A stretch of 64,000 nt of DNA from Odontocerum albicorne (Eukaryota; Arthropoda; Insecta; Trichoptera; Odontoceridae): positions 7,106,217 to 7,170,216 of the forward strand of contig OX463859.1 of assembly GCA_949825065.1 (NCBI GenBank), in the 5' to 3' direction. The notes beneath the pieces were generated by a model, which made no database searches, was not told the DNA's origin, and saw nothing but the letters and a program-made list of their open reading frames with translations. This document shows, in pieces, positions 30,868 to 41,298 of the stretch. The first letter of the stretch is position 1, and each line of letters starts with the position of its first letter. A program made the translations under genes and the position numbers.

Positions 30868-31206
30868 AAAAACAGCATTAACAAGATATCACAAACAATA
30901 ACCACACTCAAATTGGAATATGATGTACAAATACTAAGAATATTGCATTTTAAAGCATGGATAATAAAAAATGGATAGCAAAAAACAGCATTAACAAGAT
31001 ATCACAAACAATAACCACACTCAAATTGGAATATGATGTACAAATACTAAGAATATTGCATTTTAAACATGGATAATAAAAAATGGATAGCAAAAAACAG
31101 CATTAACAAGATATCACAAACAATAACCACACTCAAATTGGAATATGATGTACAAATACTAAGAATATTGCATTTTAAATCATGGATAGTAAAAAATGGA
31201 TAGCAA
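30868..31206. repeat. 113-bp tandem repeat, three copies
   Basis: 'aacagcattaacaagatatc' starts at 30871, 30984 and 31096. Units are almost identical and differ by one or two bases near 'ttttaaagcatgg'. The repeat is followed by 'atggatagcaaaaaa'. Confidence 0.95.
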
Positions 31207-31429
31207 AAAAAATATTATTTATTTCTCAATGTGCAACAACGTTTTCGTAGATTCAGCAATGCCCTGAGAAAGGAGCCTTTCCTTCAGTGTGTATTTGACC
31301 TTTAAACTAGTTAATGACTAAAACTCACCTGACAATACGTTGTACATCTTAAGTGCTAAAAACATGTGATACATTTGGCTAAAAGAAGTGTTTTTTTCCT
31401 TGTATATTTCGTCGTCTATTGTTCCTGGT

Positions 31430-31660
31430 CGGATAAATGTGGCCAACCATCCAATAAGCTCCAGAGTGTTTATTATGCATATCTTACGTTCAGAACATCA
31501 AAGTTCTTGAAAAGTAGCACACTTGGATATCTTAAAGGCTTTTTTAATTTAACTTTGATTATCAATTTCTGCACCCTCTCTATTTTATCCATTATGGTTT
31601 TTTTCGACATCGTTCATACGTGTATATCTAAAGATACATTGCAAAAAAAATACGAGAGAA
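31430..31660 (-). pseudogene. LINE-I reverse transcriptase C-terminal fragment
   Basis: The minus strand reads M-D-K-I-E-R-V-Q-K-L-I-I-K-V, K-K-P-L-R-Y-P-S-V-L-L-F and F-D-V-L-N-V-R. 'xxVQKxxIxxxxxKPLRYPxxxLFxxFxVLNxR' resembles the C-terminal region of CR1/Jockey-like LINEs. It is short, with stops beyond. Confidence 0.55.
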
Positions 31661-31784
31661 GCTATTGAAAGGTATGATCTCATCTCATACCATCCTTCAG
31701 GTGAGATACACCCCACTAATATAGGAGCCCGGCCTCGAGGAAATCAGTTTGTTTTCAGTCCACGCTCTTATATATATTATGTAT

Positions 31785-32240
31785 CATAGAATAAGAAAAC
31801 AACAGAAAATTAATAAATGACAGAAAAATATGAAAATAAAGCCTCAAATACCACCTCAGATTAACTGTAAACGAAAAAAGGGAAAAGCTGATAGGAGTCC
31901 AAATTCTATCAAAATAAAATCACAAATAGAAAATGATAATCATACATTCAAACCACAATACGAAAAATGAAAATAAATAAGCAGTTATATAAAAAAAATA
32001 TAAAAAGAGAACGCACAAACACGCGTACACAGCCATCGATTCGCTGCCAGCGAAAATAGAGAAAGCAAAAAAGAGCAAATCACAACGAATTTTTTTTAGC
32101 ACTATTTAGATAGATAGGCAATATTTCAGAGCATTTCTGAAGGCACAACTATTCACTCGCTCTTTCAAGGGCAGGGGCAACTCATCCTGACATTTGCTGG
32201 CTGAGTATGAAAAGCATCCCTCGAAAATTGTAAGATAATA
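31785..32240 (-). pseudogene. LINE-C C-terminus and 3' UTR
   Basis: The minus strand encodes F-E-G-C-F-S-Y-S-A-S, E-L-P-L-P-L-K-E-R-V-N-S-C-A-F-R-N-A-L-K, then a 3' UTR matching 57325-57660 in order ('tgcgttctctttttat', 'tatttattttcatttttcg', 'atttggactcctatcag', 'aatctgaggtgg'). Confidence 0.75.
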
Positions 32241-32244
32241 TTGT

Positions 32245-32400
32245 AATTTATTTTTATCAAGCACTGTTTATTCCACTTTTTTGTAACGGTATAACCCTAC
32301 CGGTTTCAAGACTTTCATCTCATCTTCAGGGGAACACAAACAAGACTAAATTCTGTTCGAACTGGTACCGATATACACGCTTCAACGGTTTGGGACTGAG
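32245..32400 (-). mobile_element. Penelope-like terminal fragment with hammerhead-like core
   Basis: The minus strand carries CTGAAGA-TG-AGAT-GAAA-GTCT-T-GAAA (32329 down to 32304), then CCGGTAGGGTTATACCG and 'aataaacagtgcttg'. It is the same layout as at 51.9 and 60.4 kb. The stem uses AGAT/GTCT where the 60-kb copy has AGGT/ACCT. Confidence 0.6.
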
Positions 32401-34389
32401 GGGTAAGGGAGGCATGGGACGATTTCGGCCAAGAGCGGAGAGATTTTTGGGATATAACTGTTTACCAGATGTTCGGATCGATATACTGACTTAGAAATTT
32501 CTAGGGCCCCTAATCTGTCCAATTTATTTAAATAAGAGTAAGATAATAGTTTGGGATGAATAGTTTCTCTGCTTCTAGTTTCATAGGCGTGAAAATCTGA
32601 TGCTCAATTCAGCTATTTGGTGGCATTTTTGCCTTGCTAATTTTATTAATGAGTACGCTTAATTTTACAAATAAAAATCTAAATCAAAAAGGAAAAAATC
32701 ACTAACTATTAAGATATATTCTCTATGCTACCGTGCAAACGAAACGTAATGTACATGTATGTATGTATTGTGCAATTTTCACAAAAAAATCAAAGACGTT
32801 TCAAAGTTTATTAATTATTAATTTGGTTCAACGTCAATATTTACCTGTAAAATCGAGAGTTTATTTTAGTTATCTTCTTTAAACAGTTTAAATTTTAAAT
32901 TTATTTGTAATATTTTTCTGAGTCTAATGTAGCACTCACCAATTTCCACTTAGGGGTGTTTTGTAGATACTTTAAAACAAAAAAACACCTGAGAAAATTC
33001 ACAACATTTCAACTCAAGTTATTGAATAAATATGGTTTTTATTTTTATTCTATCAAAAGAAACTTTTCAAATTTTCGATCTTATATAAAATATGCAAGAA
33101 ATTTTGGCAAAAGTTTTAACAGTTTTCGTGTTCCGTCAACTATGAGAGAGAATTGTTTAAAATGTTTTTGGCTTTAGGGAAATTATTCGATCAAGATATA
33201 CATTATAAATGCTAAAATTTGTTTTTTAATATTTGAAACTCCAAAGTAGGATTATTATAAAAAGAATAACACCTCGATCGGGATGCGTTATCAGTCTTTA
33301 GTGTTATTTCCAAAAGATAGCATGATTTTTTTATATTTATATTGATAGTAAACTCTATTTCGATAAACAAATATCGTTTTGGGTACACAACCCTAAAAGA
33401 TTAGCCACTCCTGGGCTTCAGGGTATGTAGAATATTGAAAGGCTAAGGAGGGTGACTGCCGTGAAGCGAGGAATGCTGACTTCAATATACAGCGGATGCT
33501 CCGACGAAATAGCAAGTCTTATGAAATTTGTATAGCTCGTCCATTTATACTCGTACAACAGAAATATTGTAACCCCAACAAAATATTGTCAAATAAGTCT
33601 TCATCATACACTCATATAATTCATATAAGTTAACCATTCATTTTAGTCAGTGCAATTGAAAAATATAGATAGAGCAACGCAAATATGGATTTAGTATAAA
33701 CTTAATTTTTCGATAACCCGTAATATTAACTATAACTATAGAATATTATCACAAATTCTCGCGTGATAACAATATCGTCCTCATTGCGTTTATAATTTTT
33801 TACTAAAATCATCAAAAAATTGTTTAAGGCAATATAGCACCATTAGCGAAAATAATGTTTTCCTTAATTTGCATATCTTGTTCACACGAAGGTTATAAAA
33901 AAAGCAATAAAATATAAAACCATAAAATTTCGCCAAAAGTCAGATGTACCGACAATAAGGTTTAAAAGTTCGACTTATAAATATGTTTCATTCTAAGGGA
34001 GGTTTCTTTATATCCAAGGGTTGCAGGCTTTCAGGTTCTACAAAATTTTAGCAATTCCAACAAATATGCCTCGATCAACGGCGCTTCATTTCCCAAAGTA
34101 TCGCATTTATGAAAAACTTTGGTAACTTCACGCAAAATTATAATATTAATAAAATGAAAATTTATATAGCGCCATTTAGAGAGCGAAGTCACCTGAAGGG
34201 CGCTCTTACTCTGGACTCGAGCCCATTATTTATGACAGATAAAAATCATTACAAAATAAAGTTCTTAAGTTGTATTACATTGCATTTTCATTGTATACTG
34301 TACTTAAACAGATAAATTTCATTGAAAAATTGATTTCTTGGGGGGATATTTAATAACCAAAAGACACAAAAATAAATTGAAAAATGCAG
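32401..34389. other. Unclassified DNA, 2 kb
   Basis: A+T-rich, with frames under 75 codons. No tandem or inverted repeat and no match to the families above was found. A patch at 33400-33540 is less A+T-rich but unassigned. Confidence 0.45.
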
Positions 34390-34740
34390 ACCTCAGTGTT
34401 TTACTTGCGACTCCCCTCGAATGACATAGGTATTGTTATCCGCCTAATATTCCGGGGCGTAAGTATACCTATGACTTCGGTCATATCTATTCTTAAAAAA
34501 AATTAAACAAAAAAAAAACCTATGCTGGTGTGCTCCGATCAGCTCACTTCAGTTGTGGCATCGGATTCAGTACAGTGGTGTGGCCGGTGAGTTTGCTGGT
34601 GTGCAACGGTTCATTCCCTTAAAGAGGAGAAAAAAAAGAAAACAGACTAAAATTTCACGCCAAAGCTTCGTTTTCCAACTCAATTGACTTTGGAATGGAA
34701 AAGGGATCTTCGACTACGAGGCTTAGCAACGACGATGACT
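34390..34740 (+). mobile_element. SINE2 copy, head truncated
   Basis: It starts in the post-B-box part ('cgactcccctcgaatgac'), then 'gacttcggtcatatctattc', 'gctggtgtgctccgatcag', 'gtggccggtgagtttgctgg' and the tail 'cttcgactacgaggc' with 'caacgacgatgac'. Confidence 0.85.
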
Positions 34741-35276
34741 TGGTAGAACATGTCGTCCACCCGGGGGATCTAGCTTCAATTCCCGATAGTAGTCAAAGGA
34801 AAATCCATATCATATTTCAAAATTTAGCACGCTATTTCAAGTTATGGATATTTTCGAGATATGACACTCTGGTGAAACCGAAGAGACGTAACTCAGGGGT
34901 ATAAATGTGCCGTAAGTTCTTATAAATAGGCACATAACCTAAAAGAGGCTTTGAATTGAGGGGTGTTACTCTCACTTAAGGATGCTTTTTGTTCTGAATT
35001 TGTAAATTAATGCTTGCGAGCTTTGTGTGTTGTATCCATCACAGAATTGAACAATGCGTTCTTCAGAAAGCTTCAGGAATATTTACCGTTGAACTCGGGA
35101 GAAATACTGAAGTCAAAGTCTACCAGTGAAACAGTCACAAAATTACAGCAATGAAAATGAAAGTATAGACTTAAATATAAACGAGCTGGTCGTATTGAAG
35201 GATACTCGATCGCGTTTATCAACTAAAAAAAAGGGGTAGATTTTTTTAAATTACAGTTTCGTCGTATGCAGTACAA
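34741..35276. other. Unclassified
   Basis: Nothing recognised. Confidence 0.4.
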
Positions 35277-35437
35277 TCTGGCGGGATTGACAATCTCTTC
35301 CAGCCAACCAGAAATATGTCAAAGAAATCTTAAGTGAAAATTAAACTGGAATCCTTTTTTAAAAAAGTCTGGGTTTCAACGGGGATCGAATCCGCTACCT
35401 CCGGACCGAAATACTTGCCTACCAGACCACGGAAGTC
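35277..35437 (-). mobile_element. SINE1 copy, full length
   Basis: In reverse: 'ctggcgggattgacaatc', 'agccaaccagaaatatg', 'aaactggaatcc', 'tgggtttcaacgggg' with B box 'atcgaatccgc', and head 'taccagaccacggaag'. Confidence 0.85.
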
Positions 35438-35440
35438 GTC

Positions 35441-35809
35441 ACTTAGTGTTGGAATATGAACACTTATTCTGGCCAAGTATATCATATTTTTTCAGCACCT
35501 TAATGTATATAACACATTGTCAAAAGACCAGATTTTTTTTTTACAATGTTTTAAATTCAAATACACACTATGAATAACTCTTTTCTAAAAGCATTGCTTA
35601 ACCTAAGAGAGTTTTTGCATATTGAAATATAGTGGATGGGATCATATTATCCATGAGCTATTGTGTGAAAGGTAGAATTCTTAATGCTTGTATTAAAGAA
35701 ATAAAAATATTTTGACACCCTATTTTACAGTCAGTTTATGTTGAGACACAGTACATTTTTTTAAAAAGGGGATAGGTACCTCAAAGATGTCCCTAAAATG
35801 GGAAGACCT
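35441..35809. other. Unclassified A+T-rich DNA
   Basis: Nothing recognised. Confidence 0.4.
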
Positions 35810-36275
35810 TTAAAAGAAGATGATGATGATCTGACGTCTTTAGTGGAGTCTGATCTTCGACAATCCATCTCAGAATTATTAAGCAAGCTTAGCTGCCCAT
35901 GGTCAACTATATAGGATCACCTCCATCGCATAGGATAAAGTTAGACAAGGAATTTGGGTTCCTCTTTAATTATCATTAAATGCACTAGAACAGCGACGAC
36001 TATCTGTGCGTCTTTCTTATCCAGGCGTTAATCTGAACCCTTTTTGCAGCGAATTGTTACCTGTGACGAAAAATGGGTTTTATACAATAATTATATACGA
36101 AAAAAATAATGGCTTTCCCCAGGTCAGGTAGCTATTCCTACTCCAAAACCGTATCTAACGGTAAAAAGGTACTTCTTTGTGTGTGGTGGGATAGCGCCGG
36201 GGTTATTTACTTTGCACTACTAAAATCAGGCGAAACAATTACTGCCGACATATATTGTCAACAATTAGTCATTAT
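35810..36275 (+). pseudogene. Mariner transposase remnant (cecropia-like)
   Basis: Across frames: V-E-S-D-L-R-Q-S-I-S-E-L (helix-turn-helix), F-L-Q-R-I-V-T-C-D-E-K-W-V-L-Y (first catalytic Asp kept), W-L-S-P-G-Q-V-A, V-L-L-C-V-W-W-D-S-A-G-V-I-Y and G-E-T-I-T-A-D-I-Y-C-Q-Q-L. The C-terminal half is missing and no inverted repeats are found. It is related to, but clearly diverged from, the intact copy at 40 kb. Confidence 0.82.
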
Positions 36276-36585
36276 TTTGTAGATTAGTTTTTAAGTTTTT
36301 TTTAAATAATTTTTTTATTTGTAATTGAATTAATTAATTTATTTATTTTCAGTCTACCTAATGTACCCGATACCTATTTTAGTGTGTGTAAAAGGAAAAG
36401 ATACTTCAACACTTCAACCATTTCAATCGCCGGTAATAAATAAATATATAGATACACTTTTGAACAGAGGGTAGTTTCCAAATCCCATAGTCATAGTCGT
36501 AGAATGTGCATTTAAATTTTCCGGACGTTGCGACATGTGATCCTCTGCAATAGGTTGTATTTCTATCAAAATGTGTATTAAAAAT
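36276..36585. other. Unclassified A+T-rich DNA
   Basis: Nothing recognised. Confidence 0.4.
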
Positions 36586-36852
36586 GCATGGCAGCGCGGT
36601 AAATCACTGAATTTCAGTGCGAAAGGTCACCGTTTTGAACCCCGCACTGAATGCTACTCCTCTCGAGTAATATAGGTTTTTTTGACCTAGTATTTGGAGG
36701 TTTAAATAAAGTATAGTGTGCTCCAATCATCTCACATCAACGTGTCATCGGATCAAGTACAAATGTGTGTCCGGTGAGTTTGCACGGCACATCTTCGCTT
36801 TCGAACTGAATTGATTATTGAATATCCTAGACTTAGAAGCTCAGCAACGAAT
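36586..36852 (+). mobile_element. SINE2 copy, near full length
   Basis: Head 'gcatggcagcgcggtaaatc' and B box 'gttttgaaccccgcac', then 'agtgtgctccaatcatctc', 'tgtcatcggatcaag', 'gtccggtgagtttg' and a decayed tail 'ctcagcaacgaa'. The pyrimidine segment between is shortened. Confidence 0.8.
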
Positions 36853-37326
36853 TCACCCTTAAAAAAACACTCGAGTAATAAAAACTTAAAATTAAATAAT
36901 TTAAGTTTTTTGTTTTTTTTTTGGCCATTGAAGTCTGAATCAAAAAATTCTAACAGTGGAATGAGAAAATAATTTATTAAAAAAATCAAAACTAATGAAA
37001 ATGGATGTTTGGAGTCCATCAGCCTAGAGAGAGAGATCAGATGCCTGCCGCTGAGTGGCACGATTAATCTCATCTAATAGAGTGAATAAAGTGGTGAACT
37101 ATCTGAATGGTGAATATTTTAATTATGAAATAATCTGGGCCTCGTGTTTAATTTGAATTTTAATGAATTGAGTAATCAGGCTAAATCTGTACTGCTGATT
37201 CAGAATTTATACCAATTAAATAAATTAGATTATTTATACTAAAACCAATATGATATGGTGGTTTGTATTAATATATTAAATTGATATTACTAGTTAATCC
37301 ATGAACAATAAATACAGGTACATATA
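36853..37326. other. Unclassified A+T-rich DNA
   Basis: Nothing recognised. Confidence 0.4.
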
Positions 37327-37686
37327 ATAGGTTAGTGCTCACACAGCTCAAAAAACCATCGCGAAAATCAGTGAATTGGGGTACGAATTGTTGCAGCATC
37401 CACCCTATTCGCGAGATTTAGCTCCCTCTGACTTCTGGCTGTTCTCACACCTCAAAAAATTCCTTCGTGGAAAGCATTTTTCATCAAACGAAGAGGTTAT
37501 AGCCGTCGTAGAGGAGTATTTTGCAGGACTTCCAGAAAGTAACTTCCGTGATGGGACAACAAAGTTGGAAGATCGTTGAACCAAGTGCATTGATCTTATG
37601 GGAGACTATACTGAGCAATAAAAGTGATTTTCCCCCAAAAAAAATGTATTTTCATTTCCGCTTTCAAAACTTTTTGACTAACCTAG
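37327..37686 (+). mobile_element. Mariner deletion derivative, C-terminal third only
   Basis: The left end 'ataggttagt' and right end 'actaacctag' are inverted, with TA at 37325-37326 and 37687-37688. Right after the left end the sequence jumps into transposase coding: A-H-T-A-Q-K-T-I-A-K-I-S-E-L-G-Y, L-L-Q-H-P-P-Y-S-R-D-L-A-P-S-D-F-W-L-F (third catalytic Asp kept) to E-D-R, a stop in place of W, then T-K-C-I-D-L and the terminal stop at 37621. About two thirds of the gene is deleted at the 5' side. Confidence 0.85.
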
Positions 37687-37690
37687 TATA

Positions 37691-38243
37691 AAGGGTATTT
37701 CAAATTGAGCGATTTTTTATTCTTGGATAAAACACAGATGGCTTCGCGAACTTGCCTGGGTCTTGTCACATTTGAGAAGCGTAATGTATGATATTTATAA
37801 AAATGAAGTCGTATACAGTACAACAACGCGTACACATTGTTGAATTATTTTATGTATTGTAACCTCTGGAAACGGTGATGTTAATTAGCCACCAAGATCA
37901 TGTGATCTGACATCGTTGGACTATTTTGTCCGGGATTACGTGAAAAACCAGGTCTATAAAAATGAACTTCAATCGATTCCTGAGCTAAAGGACGAAATTC
38001 TTCGCGTTATTGGTGAGTTAGAACCGCAATTACGCCAAAATGTCATCGAAAATTTTGACATAAGAGTGGACCTCTGTGGAGCCGCAAGAGGTGGACATTT
38101 AGCGGATACTGTTTTTGTGTTTAAATGTCATACATTATACTTCAATGACCAATAAAAAGTTTATGGAAATTAAAGCAAATTGTGTTTAATAAAGAATTTT
38201 AAAAAAATTAGTAAAAAAACCCGCTCAATTTGAAAGACCCTTT
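37691..38243 (+). mobile_element. Tc1/mariner-superfamily element (DUF4817-type), internally deleted
   Basis: Inverted ends: 'aaagggtatttcaaattgag' (37691) and the complement of 'aaagggtctttcaaattgag' (ending 38243). The coding start is M-K-S-Y-T-V-Q-Q-R-V-H-I-V-E-L-F-Y (ATG 37803). After the deletion: S-C-D-L-T-S-L-D-Y-F, K-N-Q-V-Y, I-G-E-L-E-P-Q-L-R-Q-N-V and R-G-G-H-L-A-D, stop near 38155. This N- and C-terminal pair is known from a widespread insect transposase family. It abuts the preceding element. Confidence 0.8.
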
Positions 38244-38248
38244 ACTTA

Positions 38249-38350
38249 CCATCACGCCATTTCTCTATCGAGATATACAGACGTGACAGAGATCCATGCT
38301 TTCCTTTCTCGACACACACCCTTCGCTTTTTATTCATCCATATACATGTA
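38249..38350 (-). pseudogene. LINE-A 3' end
   Basis: 'accatcacgccatttctc', 'gagatccatgctttcc' and 'tctcgacacacaccc' are the reverse of the LINE-A terminus. Confidence 0.6.
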
Positions 38351-38398
38351 TTGTTATGTGTTACAATTTCGTTGTACCCAGAACTAAATACATAGTAA

Positions 38399-38452
38399 TT
38401 TTATTGCTATATTACAATCTCTTTAAACCAATCAGAAAGATGTTACACAGAC
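38399..38452 (-). mobile_element. SINE1 tail fragment
   Basis: 'ttttattgctatattacaat', 'aaaccaatcagaaagatg' match the reversed SINE1 3' part. A further tail piece 'atctggcgggtttattgcc' is at about 38490. Confidence 0.55.
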
Positions 38453-38511
38453 CGTTAATCTATTTATTTGTCACTTTTATTGCAAATACAATCTGGCGGG
38501 TTTATTGCCAG

Positions 38512-38710
38512 GCGGCTCATTCAATGACTGTCAGGTTATTCATTGTTACCATTTGATTACTAAGTTGGCTCAAACAATGACTGTTGGACTTTTCATTGCT
38601 ACCATTTGATCACTTAATATAGTTGATTCAAGCAGTGACTGTTGGAATATTCATCGTTACCATTTGATCACTCAGTTGGCTCAGTCAATGACTGTTGGAC
38701 TGAGTTATTA
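38512..38710. repeat. About 62-bp imperfect tandem repeat, ~3 copies
   Basis: 'caatgactgttgg' and 'accatttgatcactcagttg' alternate with roughly 62-bp spacing and moderate divergence. Confidence 0.85.
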
Positions 38711-38879
38711 AGGATCTTCGTAGACTAGGGGTGAATATTAGTGTTTGTCCATTGCTTGGTTCTCTTGTATTGGTTTTTATTGAAGAAAATTTACTGACTG
38801 ACAATAATTGAACAAGAAATTTAATAGGAAAGTTTCCACGTTTTAGTTTTAATTGAACCAAAGATCATAAAAAAACATT

Positions 38880-38982
38880 GGGTCAGAAACAATGATCGTA
38901 AACAACATAGCGTCAGAAACGATTATCGTAAACAAAATAGCGTCAGAAACGATTATCGTAAACAACATAGCGTCAGAAACGA
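38880..38982. repeat. 30-bp tandem repeat, ~3.4 copies
   Basis: 'gcgtcagaaacgattatcg' recurs every 30 bp with 'taaacaacata' linking the units. Confidence 0.92.
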
Positions 38983-39770
38983 AAATAAATACACTCTGTT
39001 CAACGCACGATAACGAACTTAATCGTATTCAATAGTCTGTTCAAAGTTTTGATCCGGTTTCGACTCGAATGATAACTCGCAATTCAATCGACTAAAATAG
39101 AAAAGTTCGTGCAATTCAACTTAAAAGTTGATCAACTTTCTTGAAAGAGGGTCTCCATTTGTCAATTTAATTTCAACTGTCATTCGACAGACTTTTGATC
39201 AATAAAAATCGATTCGTGGAAACGAGGCATCAAATATTTTCAAGTGAAAAACAAAATTTAAAACAATCAATTACCATTTAATAGAACTCTCAATCAAATT
39301 TAGTTAATAGCCTCTAGCTTATCGATTCGGTCTCTCAAGGGGGTTAAATTAATCTAAGATAATATTGTAGAACAAATGATCTGGTGGTGTCGTGGAATTC
39401 TTTACATCGCGAGATAAGAAAGAGAAAGACAAAGATAAATAAAATGTGTACCATAGAAATACCCTTCATTTCAATTTAAATTTCCCACACGTAAAATGTA
39501 TTATTTGAGTCCCTTCCCGATCCCGTTTCTGGTTAGATCAAAGCTCCTGCGGGAACTGATAAGCAATTAGTTTGCTATTAACTAAGATAACCATCTCGAA
39601 AGACGCAGAATGGATAATTTATTCTGAGAATAAGTGTATTAATACTGTTCTTTCATCAATGCCGATGGTATTTTTACCTTTTATATTTTGTTAGAAATAT
39701 TTCAATTATCGATTCTTGATGGAATATTTTACAATAAATCGTCTGTTTTTTTATTGTATTTAAGATAAAT
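38983..39770. other. Unclassified
   Basis: 'tttccacg' near 38837 and its complement 'cgtggaaa' near 39216 hint at an element of about 400 bp, but the shared length is too short to call. The rest is unassigned. Confidence 0.35.
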
Positions 39771-39774
39771 GAAG

Positions 39775-39870
39775 ATAGTCTCGTATCGTATAATTAACTA
39801 TGTATATTGTTAAATGTCATAATTTTTTTAAATCATTTTGACTTGTGTACTTATTTATAATTTTATCATT
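39775..39870 (+). repeat. Direct repeat, partner at 41876-41990
   Basis: 'gtatcgtataattaa' and 'tattgttaaatgt' followed by 'cttgt..acttatttat' occur in the same order here and at 41876-41990. They flank the nested mariners on both sides. Confidence 0.6.
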
Positions 39871-39889
39871 TTAAAACATACACATATAT

Positions 39890-39950
39890 CATGATGCTGT
39901 GTCTCTGGCGAAAAAGGTAGAGAGAACAGATCTCCAAACCGTTAATTCAT
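39890..39950 (-). pseudogene. LINE-A 3' end fragment
   Basis: On the minus strand 'tttggagatctgttctctct' and the following 'gcatcatga' match 58670-58720. Confidence 0.5.
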
Positions 39951-40069
39951 ACATATATGTTACATACATACGAGGGCAGGTCAATAAATTCGCGGAATAT
40001 ATTGAAATAGGAAAATAATTTTTTTATTCTTCCTTTTTAATATATTCACCATTAACTCTGCTCGTAATA

Positions 40070-41298
40070 TTAGGTCCTTACATATGAAATTGGCGTTTTG
40101 CCGTACTGGCAACTTTGATCTCAAATATCTTCTCTTTGGTTAGGAATTCCAAATTAAAATTTATACAGCTATTTACTCAAGTATTTGTGTTTCGAAAATT
40201 ATAATTCATTTGTTTTTTCCTCAATTGTTTTTTTTCTTTGCGTCACTCAGGCACCAGTGCTGCAGAAACGGCTCGAAGGATTAATGATGTGTATGGCGAC
40301 GGTGCCGCAAAAGAAAACACAGTGCGTTTTTGGTTCCAACGTTTTCGTTCTGGAAATTTCGACCTGCAGAAAAAGCCCCGTGGACGGCCGGAGACCAAAG
40401 TTGATAATGAAGAATTGAAGGCTATTGTGGAAGCGGATCCATCGCAAACCACGTCCGAGTTAGCTGCAGGCTGCGGTGTTAGTGATAAAACTGTTTTAAT
40501 CCACTTGAAGCAAATTGGGAAGGTGAAAAAGCTTGAAAGGTGGGTACCTCACGAATTGAGTGAAGCAAATCAACAAACGCGCGTTGACTGCTGCGTTGCA
40601 TTACTCAACCGGCACAATAATGAAGGGATTTTGAATCGAATCATTACCTGTGATGAAAAGTGGATCCTGTATGATAATCGGAAGCGCTCATCGCAATGGC
40701 TGAACCCTGCCGAACCAGCCAAACCATGCCCCAAGCGAAAATTGACTCCAAAAAAGTTACTTGTGAGCGTTTGGTGGACTAGTGCTGGTGTCGTTCACTA
40801 CAGCTTTCTTAAATCTGGCCAGACGATTACGGCAGATGTCTATTGTCAGCAACTGCAAACCATGATGGAAAAGCTAGCTGCTAAACAACCGAGGCTGGTT
40901 AATCGCTCTAGGCCACTGCTGCTTCATGATAACGCTAGACCACACACTGCACAACAGACGGCTACCAAATTAGAAGAGCTTCAATTGGAATGTCTAAGAC
41001 ATCCACCGTACTCTCCGGACCTTGCCCCAACAGATTACTATTTTTTTCGAAATTTGGATAACTTCTTGCAAGGGAAAAAATTCAACTCCGATGGGGCAGT
41101 CCAAACCGACTTCAAAGATTTTATTGATTCCCGTCCGAATGGTTTTTTTAGTAAAGGGATCGATGAACTACCTATGAGATGGCAAAAGTGCATAGATAGC
41201 AATGGTACATACTTTGATTAAATAAATATATTATATTAAAAAAAATCAACTTTATGTTCCTCCCAAACAAAACGCCAATTTCATATCTAAGGACCTAA
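40070..41298 (+). mobile_element. Near-intact mariner (cecropia-like), 1229 bp
   Basis: Terminal inverted repeats of 31 bp with one mismatch (TTAGGTCCTTACATATGAAA at the left; complement at 41268-41298) and TA at 40068-40069 and 41299-41300. It holds one transposase in a single long frame. It is the youngest-looking mariner of the window, inserted in an older one. Confidence 0.97.
40238..41221 (+). CDS. Mariner transposase, DD34D, long uninterrupted frame lacking an ATG
   Basis: The enzyme cuts and joins its own element at TA sites. The frame is open from 40205 to the stop at 41219-41221 (327 codons from the TTG at 40238). Helix-turn-helix region: G-T-S-A-A-E-T-A-R-R-I-N-D-V-Y-G, then R-F-W-F-Q-R-F and the linker G-R-P. 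WVPHEL is present. The catalytic triad is complete: T-C-D-E-K-W, L-L-H-D-N-A-R-P-H and, 34 residues between, A-P-T-D-Y-Y-F-F. The end W-Q-K-C-I-D-S-N-G-T-Y-F-D is typical. About 20 N-terminal residues expected for the family are not in frame. The first in-frame ATG comes only near residue 208, and a T-rich run (40211-40239) suggests an indel there. It is probably recently dead, or the start is an assembly error. It is closest in pattern to the Hsmar1/cecropia group. Confidence 0.93.
   Translation: MRHSGTSAAETARRINDVYGDGAAKENTVRFWFQRFRSGNFDLQKKPRGRPETKVDNEELKAIVEADPSQTTSELAAGCGVSDKTVLIHLKQIGKVKKLERWVPHELSEANQQTRVDCCVALLNRHNNEGILNRIITCDEKWILYDNRKRSSQWLNPAEPAKPCPKRKLTPKKLLVSVWWTSAGVVHYSFLKSGQTITADVYCQQLQTMMEKLAAKQPRLVNRSRPLLLHDNARPHTAQQTATKLEELQLECLRHPPYSPDLAPTDYYFFRNLDNFLQGKKFNSDGAVQTDFKDFIDSRPNGFFSKGIDELPMRWQKCIDSNGTYFD

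Noticed and set aside
31326..31350. CAG|gtgagt donor on the minus strand with an upstream ATG
   Set aside because: No convincing acceptor pairs with it. Joining to 30787 gives a stop after about 15 codons, and the neighbouring upstream sequence is a LINE fragment.
38829..39225. TIR element from 'tttccacg' / 'cgtggaaa'
   Set aside because: Eight matching bases are expected by chance over this distance.
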